This document shows, piece after piece, positions 36,712 through 46,908 of a stretch of 64,000 nucleotides of DNA. This stretch comes from Farysia itapuensis (taxonomy: Eukaryota; Basidiomycota; Ustilaginomycetes; Ustilaginales; Ustilaginaceae). The translations under genes were made by a program, and so were the position numbers. The DNA lies in NCBI GenBank assembly GCA_023212645.1, contig JALBYC010000002.1, forward strand, positions 992,001 through 1,056,000, in the 5' to 3' direction. The notes under the pieces were generated by a model, which was not told where the DNA came from, did no database searches, and saw only the letters and a list, made by a program, of their open reading frames with translations. How positions within the stretch are numbered: the stretch's first letter is position 1; the number at the start of each line of letters is the position of its first letter.

Positions 36712-39700
36712 ATGTCGATTCCGACGTTGGATGAGCAGTTCCTGCCCCGGCTCGTCTCGGTGTTCTATGCCGTGTTCCATCCCACCGAGGGGCCCAAAGT
36801 CATCTATCAAGTACCCGAGGGATCCATCACACAGGAAGAACAGCCACAGACGTCTGCCTCTGACCCTCGTGAGCCGGGACAAAGAGCAACACAGCATGGC
36901 GGTATGCTCGGCGGCGATCCGCTCTTCAACTTTTCAGCGCTATCAGAGTATTTGATTCCCAAGGCACCTTTGTGTGGACGACTGGTCACGTCCATCGCTC
37001 GAGGCGCGGTGCGACGACATCGCCAGAGCCAAGCCAAGCGCACGAGCCCCACAGGGGATTCTGATGAGGCGAGGGAGGAAGAAGAGGACCTACCACTGCT
37101 GAAAACGTACAAGATACTCGGCTTTCCGACCATCATCGAAGACGCTGCCCGCTATCAGCGCAACAACTTTATCTTTAATCTGTGCTTTGTCTTTGACGGG
37201 CATGCGGATGTGCGTGCCTACGAGCCCGTGGTACGCAAGTGTGGGCGTATGCTGCGAAGCCTGGAGGAATCCCAGTCCTTCCTGTCCAGCCCTCGTAGCT
37301 TGCCACGCATGTATGCCATCATCGAACAGCTGTTTGAAGACCTCAATTCGTATTGCGAGAGCTTTGTCGCACTGCCCGAAGCTCCTCACACCTCGTACTT
37401 GCGGCCATCTTCCAAGCACAACACGCCCGAAATGCAGAAGCTCCTCTCTCCCATCATTGGGCCAGACGACTTCGTCTCTTTGGGCCACAGCTTTGCAACT
37501 CTGCGAGACGAGCATCACAAAAAACTCATCAATGAACATCTCAAGCTGACCCAGATACAGAACCGCCCTACTGGCGCCACGCAGATGTCCAACCCTTCTG
37601 ACTCTGACAACTCAGAGTTCGGGGCGACTCCATCATCGTTGATGGCTCCTGGTACCGGGGATCGCTCTATGACTCGGAGCAACAGTGCCACGGGAGTCAC
37701 TGTCACTGTCTCTGATGCGCAACAATCCACAACAATCCCTGCAGTAATTCGACCTGGACTGCCTCGTTCCTCCACCGTAACGGCGGACAGCTCGCCTCTA
37801 GCAGAAAGTAGAGACACTGCTGTCGGCATCCTGAACTCCAAAGGTACTCATACTGTCAGTGCGGATTACGATGCCACCGACGCATTAGGCAACTTGCTGA
37901 ACAACAGGGAGTCCGTGGCGTTCGACAGCGTCAATAGCTATCATGGGACGCGCAAATCAAGTAGAGCGAGTTCGCGAGGACAGACAGAGCATGGGGACAC
38001 GTCGCTAGAGCGATTGACGGAAAGCATTGTGTCGCTCCGCACGATCGACGCTGCCCTATCCAATTCGATCAACGCGCTTCGCAGCGACTCCATCGACGCA
38101 GTCAATCGCGCATCCTTTGCAGAACGACGGGAGCCACCGCACGGACTCGGCCGTACAGTTCGGGATGCTATCAACCTCAAGTTGTTCCCCGTCTATTCCA
38201 ATCCTCCCCCAGTGAACGACTGGGACGTGCCAGTGGCGCTACTCGATCTGAGCTCGCGGGTCGATGGAAATTGGGACCTGACGATGCGTCGAGTGCTCCC
38301 GTTCATCGATGGAGTGACCCACGTCAAGCGCATTGCTCAGCTTGCCGACGCCGATCTAGGTCTGACACGCGCCTGTCTCGAACACTTGATCTACTACGGC
38401 TGTATCATTGTCGTCGACGTGTTTCAGTACTTTAACATGTACACCGTGCGACCTGCTATTGCCAAGATGGCCGACGACGAAGCAATGGGCCGCGAGTGTG
38501 CCGCCTACGTGACACGCTCGGGCTATCCGATGCCCTCGTATCCCGAACTACTTCGTCTCTACTCCCTGCTACGGGCTGGCAAGACTCTTCATGATTGGAT
38601 CGAGGACAACGAGGTAGACGCAAAGGGAATCGATGTGCGGCGCTTTGTTTCGTTTGGCGTCATTCAGGGATTCTTGCGCCGTGTGCACCGGTATCCGGTG
38701 TATCTAGACAGTGGGTCCTCGGAAGATGCCGATTCGTCCAAACTCGACAGCTCCATGCCTTCTACTGTGCGCAACTCACCAAGTCTCCATGCCAAGACAG
38801 ATTACGGCGGACGCATGCCAAAAAAGCAGCAGGAGCCAAGCCAGCGCAGAGACCAAAGCGGGAGTCGGGAACCGCGCGACCGACGGCCTCGGGAGCTGTC
38901 TGGAATGAGTGGAGCTTACAGTGCCTTTCAGCGCGTTGCAAGGGATGGCAGCATCGACAGTCCTGGTGTAGGTCCACGCCCCAATCGTCGGACCGCGTCA
39001 GAAGCGAGACTCGGTGCAAGTGCTATACACAGCGGAAGCGGTGGAGTTGGTGGATCCTCGCAGATCACCGACTCGACTCAGGCTGGGGCCGGTACGAGCG
39101 GATTTGGAACTTCTCCCACTAAAAGACTGCCGCGACCACGTCAAAAGCAGTCCTATCGACATCCGACAGCCACCGCAAACGATGTTGCTTCGGTCGCATT
39201 CGAAGTGGGCGACACTGACAGTAGATGGAGCGGAAGTGGACCTACTCAAACTGGGACCACCGCTCGATCGCCTCGGAAACGCGCGACCGCAATAGGTCTT
39301 GGCAACACGGCTAGTTCGAGCGGCTATGCGGCTATGCCAGCCGGAGTGCCTGGCGCCAGCGGAATTTCGCAGCGCTCCACGATGCTTGTTCCCCCAGGAC
39401 TCATCGAAATGCTGGACGGCACGCATCACGATGACGAGCTGTGTGTAACGTTCTCGCTCAGCTGGCCTGAGCTCGAAAAGCTGCTGGTCCACATCGGTAC
39501 CGCTAAGGATGGGTCAGGAGGACGTTTAGCTCTCGGCTTGCACGGAGAGTCTGAAGAAGACGATCCGGCTTTCTCCCACAATCGCAGCGATTGGCGCCGC
39601 TGGAACAGCGGCACTGGTCAATCAGTTGCAACAATGGGTGTGGGGACGACGGGTGCTAGCTCAGGCTGGAGTAAGTCCAGAATGTCTGGCTTCAGCGGAG

Positions 39701-39945
39701 TTGGTGGCAATGTAACCAGCCAGGGCCGCTCGGCAGGCCCATCATCAAGTCGAGCAGGTCTCCAGGGCGGCGACTCTAGTATCAACTTCAACGCGGCTGG
39801 CGCCAGTGGTTTCGGAATCGGGCTCGCATGGGGCGTGGATCCGGACGAGAGTGGCGTTGCTCCCGGCTGGTCTGGCTTCAGCGGACCGGATCGTCAGGCG
39901 ATCGAAGCGGGAGACCTGGGCCGTATACGCATCTTGCTGCAGTAA
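36712..39945 (+). CDS. NPR2: Nitrogen permease regulator 2 (GATOR1/SEACIT subunit)
   Basis: This 1077-residue protein starts at ATG 36712 (SIPTLDEQFLPRLVSVFYAVF), matching the Npr2 longin start with GPKVIYQVPEG. Family blocks are YKILGFPTIIEDAARYQRNN, FIFNLCFVFDGHADVRAYEP, VPVALLDLSSRVDGNWDLTM and YFNMYTVRPAIAKMADDE. The winged-helix part includes GIDVRRFVSFGVIQGFLRRV, and the terminal block is MLDGTHHDDELCV. Npr2 with Npr3 and Iml1 is the GAP that turns off TORC1 during amino-acid scarcity. The protein is much longer than yeast or human Npr2 because of a Ser/Thr-rich insert (about 285-480) and a Gly/Ser-rich insert of about 200 residues between the last two conserved blocks, plus a disordered tail. 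ATG15 follows in tandem. Confidence 0.93.
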   Translation: MSIPTLDEQFLPRLVSVFYAVFHPTEGPKVIYQVPEGSITQEEQPQTSASDPREPGQRATQHGGMLGGDPLFNFSALSEYLIPKAPLCGRLVTSIARGAVRRHRQSQAKRTSPTGDSDEAREEEEDLPLLKTYKILGFPTIIEDAARYQRNNFIFNLCFVFDGHADVRAYEPVVRKCGRMLRSLEESQSFLSSPRSLPRMYAIIEQLFEDLNSYCESFVALPEAPHTSYLRPSSKHNTPEMQKLLSPIIGPDDFVSLGHSFATLRDEHHKKLINEHLKLTQIQNRPTGATQMSNPSDSDNSEFGATPSSLMAPGTGDRSMTRSNSATGVTVTVSDAQQSTTIPAVIRPGLPRSSTVTADSSPLAESRDTAVGILNSKGTHTVSADYDATDALGNLLNNRESVAFDSVNSYHGTRKSSRASSRGQTEHGDTSLERLTESIVSLRTIDAALSNSINALRSDSIDAVNRASFAERREPPHGLGRTVRDAINLKLFPVYSNPPPVNDWDVPVALLDLSSRVDGNWDLTMRRVLPFIDGVTHVKRIAQLADADLGLTRACLEHLIYYGCIIVVDVFQYFNMYTVRPAIAKMADDEAMGRECAAYVTRSGYPMPSYPELLRLYSLLRAGKTLHDWIEDNEVDAKGIDVRRFVSFGVIQGFLRRVHRYPVYLDSGSSEDADSSKLDSSMPSTVRNSPSLHAKTDYGGRMPKKQQEPSQRRDQSGSREPRDRRPRELSGMSGAYSAFQRVARDGSIDSPGVGPRPNRRTASEARLGASAIHSGSGGVGGSSQITDSTQAGAGTSGFGTSPTKRLPRPRQKQSYRHPTATANDVASVAFEVGDTDSRWSGSGPTQTGTTARSPRKRATAIGLGNTASSSGYAAMPAGVPGASGISQRSTMLVPPGLIEMLDGTHHDDELCVTFSLSWPELEKLLVHIGTAKDGSGGRLALGLHGESEEDDPAFSHNRSDWRRWNSGTGQSVATMGVGTTGASSGWSKSRMSGFSGVGGNVTSQGRSAGPSSSRAGLQGGDSSINFNAAGASGFGIGLAWGVDPDESGVAPGWSGFSGPDRQAIEAGDLGRIRILLQ

Positions 39946-40133
39946 ATTTCACACCCTAACAGGCTTCTGTGGCGAAAGTGTTGTTTTGTGGAGGAGTTGC
40001 CCGCATGCGTGCTCTTGCGCGCGTATTTTCTGGGTAGGCTGAGTTGAGTGTACGTTATCATCAACGACCACCATCACTAACTACGGCTGTTAGCATGCAC
40101 TTTCCCTGAGTGGCGCGCGTCGCTCGACTCACT

Positions 40134-41693
40134 ATGTTTGGGCGCACTTCCATACTGGCGCTCAGCGTCTGCGCTTGTTTGACACTGTTATTGGCAAGTG
40201 GCACAGCTCTGGCGGGCCTCGTTCCAACTCCAGCGTCTTCCCCCTGGAACGCTGGCCCTTTCGGCCAGACGCAGTCACTCGCACTTTATCTTCAGAATCT
40301 TTTCAGTGGATTCATCCGACCGTATGCCGAACCAGTCGCCGCCCGTCCTGGCTTCACTGACTACAAGTCGTTTGGCTTAAGAGAGGCATATCATCAAGGC
40401 ATGGGCGATGAGTCCTATGTCCGCGCCAAGACTACCTACGATTTCCGCATTTCATCCGACGACAAAAGTTCGACGTACATCCCACGCATCAAGACAAAGA
40501 GACAACGTGTCACCAGGGCCAGGAATCCGAAGCAGTACCTCGAGGTGCGGGGCACGTCCTATGAGCAGGCCGTATGTGCCGCGTCGACAGAGCTGGATTG
40601 GGAAGATGTCGATCTGGAAGTTCCAGATGTGACTGATCGAACCACTGTGCTCGCATTTGCCAAAATGGCCGCTTCCGCCTACGACAATGACACTTCGCAT
40701 TGGGATGGCATCGGTGGCTTTGAACCTAGCAATCACTTTGGCTGGGAGGGCAACGGCATCCGCGGCCATATTTTCTCCACCCACGACAACGACACGATTG
40801 TTGTGGCGCTCAAGGGCACTTCCAACGCCTTCATGCCTGGCGGTGGCGAGACGGCACGACGAGACAAGATGAATGATAATCTGCTGTTTTCGTGCTGCTG
40901 CGCTCGCGTTTCATGGTCCTGGTCGACAGTATGCGATTGTTACCAAGGACACGGCAACAGCTGCGGACAGACATGTCTAGAGCGTGCTCTGGTGGAAAAA
41001 TCGCTCTACTACCCAGCTCTAACGACGCTGTTCAACAACATCTCTTACACGTATCCAGATTCGCAAATCTGGATCACTGGCCACAGTCTGGGCGGGTCTT
41101 TGTCGGCGCTGTTGGGGATGACGTTCGGTGTTCCTACAGTCACGTTTCAGGCGCCTGGAGAGCGGATGGCTGCGATGCGACTGCATCTTCCCGTGCCCCC
41201 ATCCAAGCATCCAGACGAAAGTCCTGTGGCGGCACTGCCCATTGTACATGTCTACAACAACGCCGACCCGATTGCCACGGGTCAGTGCACGGGCGCTGGC
41301 TCGTTTTGCTCCAACTTTGGGTACGCAATGGAATCCAAGTGCCATACGGGCAAGAGTATTGTTTACGACACAGTCGGACAGCTTGGATGGGCAAGCACGA
41401 TCAATGCACACCGCATCCAGTCACTCATCGACGACGTTTTGTCCGAAGACTGGAGCGAATTGGTGCGCAAGAAGAAGTCTAAGGGCAAAAAAGCAGTGGC
41501 CGCGGGTGAAGCGGCGCACACGCAGGGCTGGCACTGGCCCTGGCATCGTGGCGATGGCACTGACGACGACGACAGCGACCACGACACGGACGGCGATGTC
41601 GACCTCCCCGTCCCACGTCTGCGCTCAGAAGACCAGTGCAAAGACTGCACCGATTGGCACTATTCCGACGAAGACTCTTCTGCTCCCCCTTAA
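40134..41693 (+). CDS. ATG15: Autophagy-related lipase Atg15
   Basis: This 519-residue protein starts at ATG 40134, followed by an N-terminal hydrophobic signal-anchor (SILALSVCACLTLLLASGTAL). The class 3 lipase core has the nucleophile elbow ITGHSLGGSLSALLG (Ser near residue 317), HVYNNADPIATG with the catalytic Asp region, and a downstream His region (STINAHRIQS). The Atg15-specific Cys-rich insert is present (NLLFSCCCARVSWSWSTVCD and GQTCLERALVEKS). Several N-glycosylation sequons (NDTS, NDT, NIS) fit delivery through the multivesicular body pathway. Atg15 lyses autophagic bodies in the vacuole. The acidic His/Asp-rich C-terminal tail is unremarkable. It follows NPR2 by 188 bases and precedes the VTT-domain gene. 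Confidence 0.95.
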   Translation: MFGRTSILALSVCACLTLLLASGTALAGLVPTPASSPWNAGPFGQTQSLALYLQNLFSGFIRPYAEPVAARPGFTDYKSFGLREAYHQGMGDESYVRAKTTYDFRISSDDKSSTYIPRIKTKRQRVTRARNPKQYLEVRGTSYEQAVCAASTELDWEDVDLEVPDVTDRTTVLAFAKMAASAYDNDTSHWDGIGGFEPSNHFGWEGNGIRGHIFSTHDNDTIVVALKGTSNAFMPGGGETARRDKMNDNLLFSCCCARVSWSWSTVCDCYQGHGNSCGQTCLERALVEKSLYYPALTTLFNNISYTYPDSQIWITGHSLGGSLSALLGMTFGVPTVTFQAPGERMAAMRLHLPVPPSKHPDESPVAALPIVHVYNNADPIATGQCTGAGSFCSNFGYAMESKCHTGKSIVYDTVGQLGWASTINAHRIQSLIDDVLSEDWSELVRKKKSKGKKAVAAGEAAHTQGWHWPWHRGDGTDDDDSDHDTDGDVDLPVPRLRSEDQCKDCTDWHYSDEDSSAPP

Positions 41694-41910
41694 CCCCTTA
41701 ACCCCTTGAAAGGCTTGAATTGTAATATAACTGGTCTAACATCGTAGCTATTTTTGAAATGGCGGATATATGGCGGTGCACGCTGTGGGCCGAGCGCGGG
41801 GAGCGGGCGCGTCTGAATTTGGGTTTTTTTGGTGCGTATGTGTTGTAGTGCTGTACCACCATCCTCGACTCGGTCTCGCTTCATGTCTGGACCAGTCTAA
41901 AGTGTGCCGC

Positions 41911-43770
41911 ATGTCGTCCAGTCCATATCATCCGTCTGCACGGGCAGACCTTCGGCAATCGGACTCAAACCCCCTCGCAGGACCAGGGCAGTACAACGCG
42001 CGACCCTACCCACCAATGGCCTCGTCTTCGCAGCAGCATATTGCACAGCAGCAACAACAGCCGCATCAGTATCCCGCGCGCTATCAGCAGTCTCAGTACG
42101 GCTCTGGCGCAAATGGCGTCTACTATGACCCGTATGCTAATCTGACTCCAGGTCAGGACCGTGCACATCCTGATTTGTCGACCGATTATCTTGTCTCGGA
42201 CCCTCACGACGGCTATGCTAAAGAAGTACGTCAGTCCATGTCGGACGAGAATCTGATGCGGTCCACCGCAAATGGTGATGATTCCTACCAGCTTCAGAAA
42301 CTGGGCCGTAACGATCGTGTGCAGGCCACCGACGGACTTTTGCCAGATACAGCGCCGGTGCTAGAGAATCTGAACGCCGAACAGCGCGAAATCATGAAGC
42401 AGTTCCCGCCCGATCTCGACGACGAGAACGGCGGCAAGAGTGGCGTGCAGGCCGTCAAGCATGCCATCAAGAACTGGCGCCATTGGTTCCGACTGCGGTA
42501 TCTGCACTGGTGGGTCATGTTCATCGTCGTCATCGCCCTGGTGGCGCTCACGACCATTTACCACAAACAGATTGTCGACTGGCTCACGCCCATCTCGCAG
42601 AAGGTCACCACCGTTGCCTGGGGCTGGATCATCCCGGTCGCCATCCTGTTCACCATCTCGTTCCCCCCGCTGTTTGGTCACGAGATTGTCCTCATCCTCG
42701 TCGGTCTAGTGTACGGCATTTGGATCGGCTTTGGTATTGCTGCCCTCGGCACGCTCTTGGGCGAGATCGGCAATTTTTACGCTTTCAAGTACTGTTTGCG
42801 TTCCACGGCTGCCAACTACGAGCGCAAAAACGTTCACTACGCCTGCATGGCCGAGATGGTCCGCGAAGGCGGGTTCTGGGTCATGTTCCTAGCCCGACTA
42901 TCGGCCATTCCTGGCCACTTTACCACAGCTGTATTCGCCACCGTCGGCATGAACATCTTTATCTTTACTCTGGCCGCGATTCTGGCGCTGCCCAAACAGC
43001 TGTTGATTGTCTATCTCGGTGTGGCGATCAAGAATTCGGGCAATGGACAGGAAGATACCAAGAGCAAGATCATCAAGTACGTCGTGCTCGCCATTTCCTT
43101 TATCATCACTGTCTGGACGGCATATTGGCTGTATCAGCGAATGGAAAAAGTGCGGCCTGGGGTGTCGGCCAAGCTGCGTCAACGGCGGTACGAGCTGCTT
43201 TTGCAGGCACGCACGCCGGGCACGGAAGGATTTGGCGCCACGGGACCGCGGTATACGTCTGCGCAGTATCCGCCCTATTCGGCAGGCGCGAGAGGAGGAT
43301 ATGCGCCACCACCAGCGCCGCCGCCCGGCGGGTTTGAGTACCCGCCGCATCCGCCGTCAGACGGTCGACCGTTTGGGGTGGATCAGATGTACAATGGCCA
43401 TCCGGCCGGAGTGTCGAGTGAGTCGTACGACCCACCGCCACCGATGCATCTTCCCGCGGGACGGCAACCTGTTGCTCGTCGCGAGACACACGACCCGGCT
43501 GGTCAAGATACCCACACTGCTGCTGCTGCTGCGCCCACCAACGCCGGTCGACCACCACCCCTGCGCCAATTCCACAGACCACTCCGTACCAATTCCGCTT
43601 CTCCCACCAAGTCGCCTTTTGAAGATCCGCTGGACACTTCCACCGACGGATTTCCGCTCGCGTCGGATCTGTCGCACCAGCAGCCACATCACATACCTCT
43701 GACGCACGATGGCGCGTCAGAACGTGGCTACGCACCCTCGTATCACTCCACCCCACCGGCTTACAACTAA
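41911..43770 (+). CDS. VTT-domain (Tvp38/TMEM64/DedA family) Golgi or ER membrane protein
   Basis: The protein has 619 residues from ATG 41911; an in-frame ATG at 41770 would add 47 residues but sits in a weak context. After a Gln/Pro/Tyr-rich disordered N-terminus (about 210 residues), several membrane segments follow: WWVMFIVVIALVALTTIY, WIIPVAILFTISFPPLFGHE, IVLILVGLVYGIWIGFGIAA, IFIFTLAAILALPKQLLIVY and VVLAISFIITVWTAYWLY. The VTT signature is visible as GTLLGEIGNFYAFKY and MFLARLSAIPGHFTTAVFA, including the conserved reentrant Arg and Pro-Gly. Family members include yeast Tvp38 (Golgi) and animal TMEM41B/VMP1, lipid scramblases used in autophagy. The Pro-rich cytosolic C-terminus has PPxY-like stretches. 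It converges on COA1. Confidence 0.88.
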   Translation: MSSSPYHPSARADLRQSDSNPLAGPGQYNARPYPPMASSSQQHIAQQQQQPHQYPARYQQSQYGSGANGVYYDPYANLTPGQDRAHPDLSTDYLVSDPHDGYAKEVRQSMSDENLMRSTANGDDSYQLQKLGRNDRVQATDGLLPDTAPVLENLNAEQREIMKQFPPDLDDENGGKSGVQAVKHAIKNWRHWFRLRYLHWWVMFIVVIALVALTTIYHKQIVDWLTPISQKVTTVAWGWIIPVAILFTISFPPLFGHEIVLILVGLVYGIWIGFGIAALGTLLGEIGNFYAFKYCLRSTAANYERKNVHYACMAEMVREGGFWVMFLARLSAIPGHFTTAVFATVGMNIFIFTLAAILALPKQLLIVYLGVAIKNSGNGQEDTKSKIIKYVVLAISFIITVWTAYWLYQRMEKVRPGVSAKLRQRRYELLLQARTPGTEGFGATGPRYTSAQYPPYSAGARGGYAPPPAPPPGGFEYPPHPPSDGRPFGVDQMYNGHPAGVSSESYDPPPPMHLPAGRQPVARRETHDPAGQDTHTAAAAAPTNAGRPPPLRQFHRPLRTNSASPTKSPFEDPLDTSTDGFPLASDLSHQQPHHIPLTHDGASERGYAPSYHSTPPAYN

Positions 43771-43953
43771 AACCCACCCTTCCTCTGCTCCCGCTCCCGC
43801 TTGTTCTTTTCTTCCCCCCGGGCACAGTCTTCCACGCTCCAGGACGATTTTTTAAGCGATACCACAGTGTGTGTGTCTTCAATCTTGGTGTGCATGCGCA
43901 GGTTGGCTCAGCTGTGACTTTGCGGGGCGTGAAAGCGAGGGGGGGGGGGGGAT

Positions 43954-44730
43954 TTAGGCGAGAAGCATGTTGGTGGGGACACTTGGTGCGTCGAGTAAAG
44001 AAGCGCTCTCGTGTGGTGGATCGTCCTGAACCACTAGGAAGCGGATGATTTCAAACGCGGAGCTCTTCTCCGCGCGGATCGAGGTGAAGTACACTGTGGC
44101 TGTGCGTGGCGGCGACGGCGGCGTGGTGTTGGTATGCGGGGAAGGGAGGGTGGTGATTTTGAAGGAGAGATCGATTCGACCTTTCATCATGCCTACTGTG
44201 CCGCGCACGTAGGGAGCTCCGCCCAGCCACCACTCGTGTTTCAGCACGATCGGACTCTGTGACGATGACGTTGGCGCTTTCACACCGGTGGTACTACTAC
44301 CAGCAGCAGTGGTCGTGGTGGTGGTGCCGGGTGGGGGGGCGAACATGAGGGCGTGCACGCGCGGAGATGTCTTGACCTGAATCACGACGTCTTTAAAGAT
44401 ACTGCTCGCCGTGCGCTCCTGATTGGTGCTGACCAGTGTGAATCCAGTCCAGCTGACGACGGCAAATACAACGGTGAAGAGGACGAGCGGGTATGGATTG
44501 GGAGCATTCGGTAACGCTCTCCTTTTGCTCGTCCCCGCAGCAGCAGAAGCGTGCATCGGCGCAGTACTGTTCAATCCTCGTACTGCCCTTCCATAAGATT
44601 GCGCAGGTACAATGCTCGATCCGTAGGTGCGCAAGAGCGGCATCCCCCTCGTCGACCCTACTCTCCCCATTAACCCTCCTCGTGCACCCGCACTGTTGCG
44701 CAAAATCACCGCGGCAGCACAGTTCGACAT
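43954..44730 (-). CDS. COA1: Cytochrome c oxidase assembly factor 1 (Coa1)
   Basis: The protein has 258 residues from ATG 44728-44730. The N-terminus is rich in Arg, Ser, Ala and Gly without acids, as expected for a mitochondrial presequence. Then come RRALPNAPNPYPLVLFTVV and one inner-membrane span (LVLFTVVFAVVSWTGFTLV). The IMS domain has SSIFKDVVIQVKTSPRVHAL, VRGTVGMMKGRIDLSFKITT and AFEIIRFLVVQDD, which is the Coa1/Tim21-like pattern. Coa1 works with Shy1 and Mss51 to couple Cox1 synthesis with assembly of complex IV. A Thr/Ser-rich insertion (TTTTTTAAGS region) interrupts the domain. A run of G follows the stop on the plus strand at 43940-43951. Confidence 0.83.
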   Translation of the reverse strand: MSNCAAAVILRNSAGARGGLMGRVGSTRGMPLLRTYGSSIVPAQSYGRAVRGLNSTAPMHASAAAGTSKRRALPNAPNPYPLVLFTVVFAVVSWTGFTLVSTNQERTASSIFKDVVIQVKTSPRVHALMFAPPPGTTTTTTAAGSSTTGVKAPTSSSQSPIVLKHEWWLGGAPYVRGTVGMMKGRIDLSFKITTLPSPHTNTTPPSPPRTATVYFTSIRAEKSSAFEIIRFLVVQDDPPHESASLLDAPSVPTNMLLA

Positions 44731-45052
44731 GCTGCTTGCTGCTGCTCTCTTGGTAGACTTGTGTAACTCTGACCAAAATCCACTTTTTTTTCCCACAAAA
44801 GTAAAAATCGCACGTAAGCCATGTCAGATCGCAAATTCATCCACATGGGCACCCGGGCACACGGCCACTCGGACACGCGGCTACGTATAAGGCCACAAAC
44901 TCACTGACAAAAAGATGGTGTGAAATTGCGAACAAATCTGGAGTCAAATGAGATGGGTGCTCTAAAGAGGAAAAAGTGTGAGTGTGCGCTGAGGTATGAC
45001 TGGTGACGAGAGAGGGTAGTGGGTGGATGGGTGGGGGAAAGAAAGGGGTGCT
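44731..45052. other. Intergenic region between COA1 and casein kinase I
   Basis: These 322 bases hold the COA1 promoter side and the casein kinase 3' UTR, both on the minus strand. GC-rich stretches around 44851-44885 were checked for a tRNA cloverleaf and no A or B box was found. Nothing else was recognised. Confidence 0.4.
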
Positions 45053-46543
45053 TTAGGCGCAGCGACAGGTGAGGATGCTGACGAGTTTTTGGCCAAAGGA
45101 CGGGCGTTCGGCTGGGTGTTGATCGCCGTTGAGCATGCCACCACCACCGACGCCGCCGCCGTTATTGTTACCACCTCCAGAGATGGGAGCGCGTGGGTCG
45201 GGTCTTCTGCTCTCGATACCTGCGCCGGCGGTGGTGCCTCCCGTCGGCGTTTGGTAGCCGACATGGCTGTGTTCCCTTGTTCCATTGTTGGGCGTGGGTA
45301 GACCAGCAACAGTAGCGTCGTGCACGGCCATGTTGGATGCATGCCCTACACCCCCGTATCCCGATCCATTTTGTGGGTAATCTCCGTGGCTGGCGCGTAA
45401 CGCTGCTGCCTGGCTACGGTCGCTTTGCAAGTGTGGCGCGCCCAAGCCCGATTTTCGCGCGCCTTTGGAGCCAGTATTCGCTGCTTGTGCTGCTGCTGAA
45501 GGCTGTGTCGGCATTTGGTGTCCCCCGGCAGCTGCAGCAGACGCTCGTGTTTCGCGATGGCGCTCACGTTCGCGATCATCGCGTCGGTCTCGACTGGTAC
45601 CTGCCTCCCATCCCTTGCCGTTATTGAGCAGCATCCAGTCGAATACGCCATCCTCCTGCTCACCTGAGCTCTTGAGCACCTTGGTAAACAGTTCGCGTAA
45701 GAAGTCGTAATCTGGTGTCTCTTCGAAACCAAGCTTGCGGACGTAGTTGAGATAGATGCCAAACTCTTCTGGAAAGCCTTCGCAAAGTTCTTTGATGGGT
45801 GTGCTCTGTTTCTTTTCGCCAATCTTTTCGTACTTTTGCTTGTTGGTTGCGGCCTTGAGACCTTGCCATGGCAAACCACCGCGGAGAAAGTACATAAAGA
45901 CGTGGCCGAGCGCTTCGAGATCGTCTCGACGCGATTGTTCACGACCGAGATGGGTGTTGATGGACATGTATCGGGCCGTGCCGCTGAGTGACTTGCGTTC
46001 GCGGTACGGGATATGAGCCTTGCTCTTGGGATCGCGGTACTGTTTCGCCATGCCAAAGTCGACAACACAGACTGTGTTGGCACCCTTGGTCATGGGTCGA
46101 CCAATGAGGAAGTTATCCGGCTTGATATCGCGGTAGATGAGGTTCTTTTCGTGGATCGTCTGCACACGTGTGATCATCTGCTTGGCCGTCATCACAACGG
46201 TCTTTATGGAAAACTTGCGCCCGCACATGTCAAAGAGATCTTCGAGCGACGGACCCAGCAGGTCGATGACGAGAATGTTGTGCAGACCTTCTTGTCCAAA
46301 GTAGTAAACTTGCGGAACGCCATGCGAGCCTGCCAGGATCTTGTAGGTGCGATATTCATCGCGCAGTTGCGGTGCATCGCTCTTGCGCGGCTCAAACTTG
46401 ATGGCGACCGTCTGTGAATTGAGAAGATTGGTGCCTTCAAAAATAACACCAAACGAGCCCTCTCCAATCTTTTTACCAACGCGGTAGTGTACGCCGACGA
46501 CATTCGAGCCAGAATTGGCATGAGAACTGTACGCAGACGACAT
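45053..46543 (-). CDS. Casein kinase I, Yck1/Yck2-type membrane-anchored kinase
   Basis: The protein has 496 residues from ATG 46541-46543. The kinase domain (about residues 18-295) has [11 protein letters not shown], the catalytic Lys in [11 protein letters not shown], catalytic loop [27 protein letters not shown] and the CK1-specific [20 protein letters not shown] in place of APE. The non-kinase tail is rich in Gly, His, Ala and Asn. It ends [11 protein letters not shown], with two Cys near the terminus as in Yck-type kinases that are palmitoylated (yeast ends in CC). Such kinases sit at the plasma membrane and signal in sugar sensing, endocytosis and morphogenesis. A C/G homopolymer lies just before the start codon. 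Confidence 0.93.
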   Translation of the reverse strand: MSSAYSSHANSGSNVVGVHYRVGKKIGEGSFGVIFEGTNLLNSQTVAIKFEPRKSDAPQLRDEYRTYKILAGSHGVPQVYYFGQEGLHNILVIDLLGPSLEDLFDMCGRKFSIKTVVMTAKQMITRVQTIHEKNLIYRDIKPDNFLIGRPMTKGANTVCVVDFGMAKQYRDPKSKAHIPYRERKSLSGTARYMSINTHLGREQSRRDDLEALGHVFMYFLRGGLPWQGLKAATNKQKYEKIGEKKQSTPIKELCEGFPEEFGIYLNYVRKLGFEETPDYDFLRELFTKVLKSSGEQEDGVFDWMLLNNGKGWEAGTSRDRRDDRERERHRETRASAAAAGGHQMPTQPSAAAQAANTGSKGARKSGLGAPHLQSDRSQAAALRASHGDYPQNGSGYGGVGHASNMAVHDATVAGLPTPNNGTREHSHVGYQTPTGGTTAGAGIESRRPDPRAPISGGGNNNGGGVGGGGMLNGDQHPAERPSFGQKLVSILTCRCA

Positions 46544-46908
46544 GGTGGGGGGGGGGGGAGGTAAAAGGGCAAAGGGCCTTCTGAAGACGGAGTGGGGCAA
46601 GAAGGCAATGCAAGAGGAAGAGAGGGGAGGAGAGCGAGGAGAATAATGTGCAAGCGTGTTCGTTTCTGCCTCACCCTTCCTGTGCTTTCAGCTAGCTAGC
46701 TTTACAGGGGAACATCCATCTCGATTCATCTCGCTCGTTTGAATTCGCGGTTGATTCACTATTTTCGTATTCGCTTTTAGCCTGCCTTGTTAAATTCGCC
46801 TATTCAAATAAAAACATCGCATGCGTACACGAACTCACTCTTAGAAGTGCGATTTCGTGCGGAAATTAAAAACACACCGTCCCCACACGTCAACTCGGAT
46901 CTGACAAG
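46544..46908. promoter_or_regulatory. Intergenic region upstream of casein kinase I
   Basis: These 365 bases contain the promoter and leader of the kinase and the 3' UTR of POL5 (both minus strand). A 12-base poly-G run (poly-C in the mRNA) lies at about 46547-46558, within 15 bases of the start codon. A palindromic GCTAGCTAGC is at about 46691-46700. No other feature was recognised. Confidence 0.45.

Noticed and set aside
41685..41710. CCCCTTAA repeats resembling telomeric sequence
   Set aside because: Only about three imperfect units at the ATG15 stop codon, not the TTAGGG repeat; chance.
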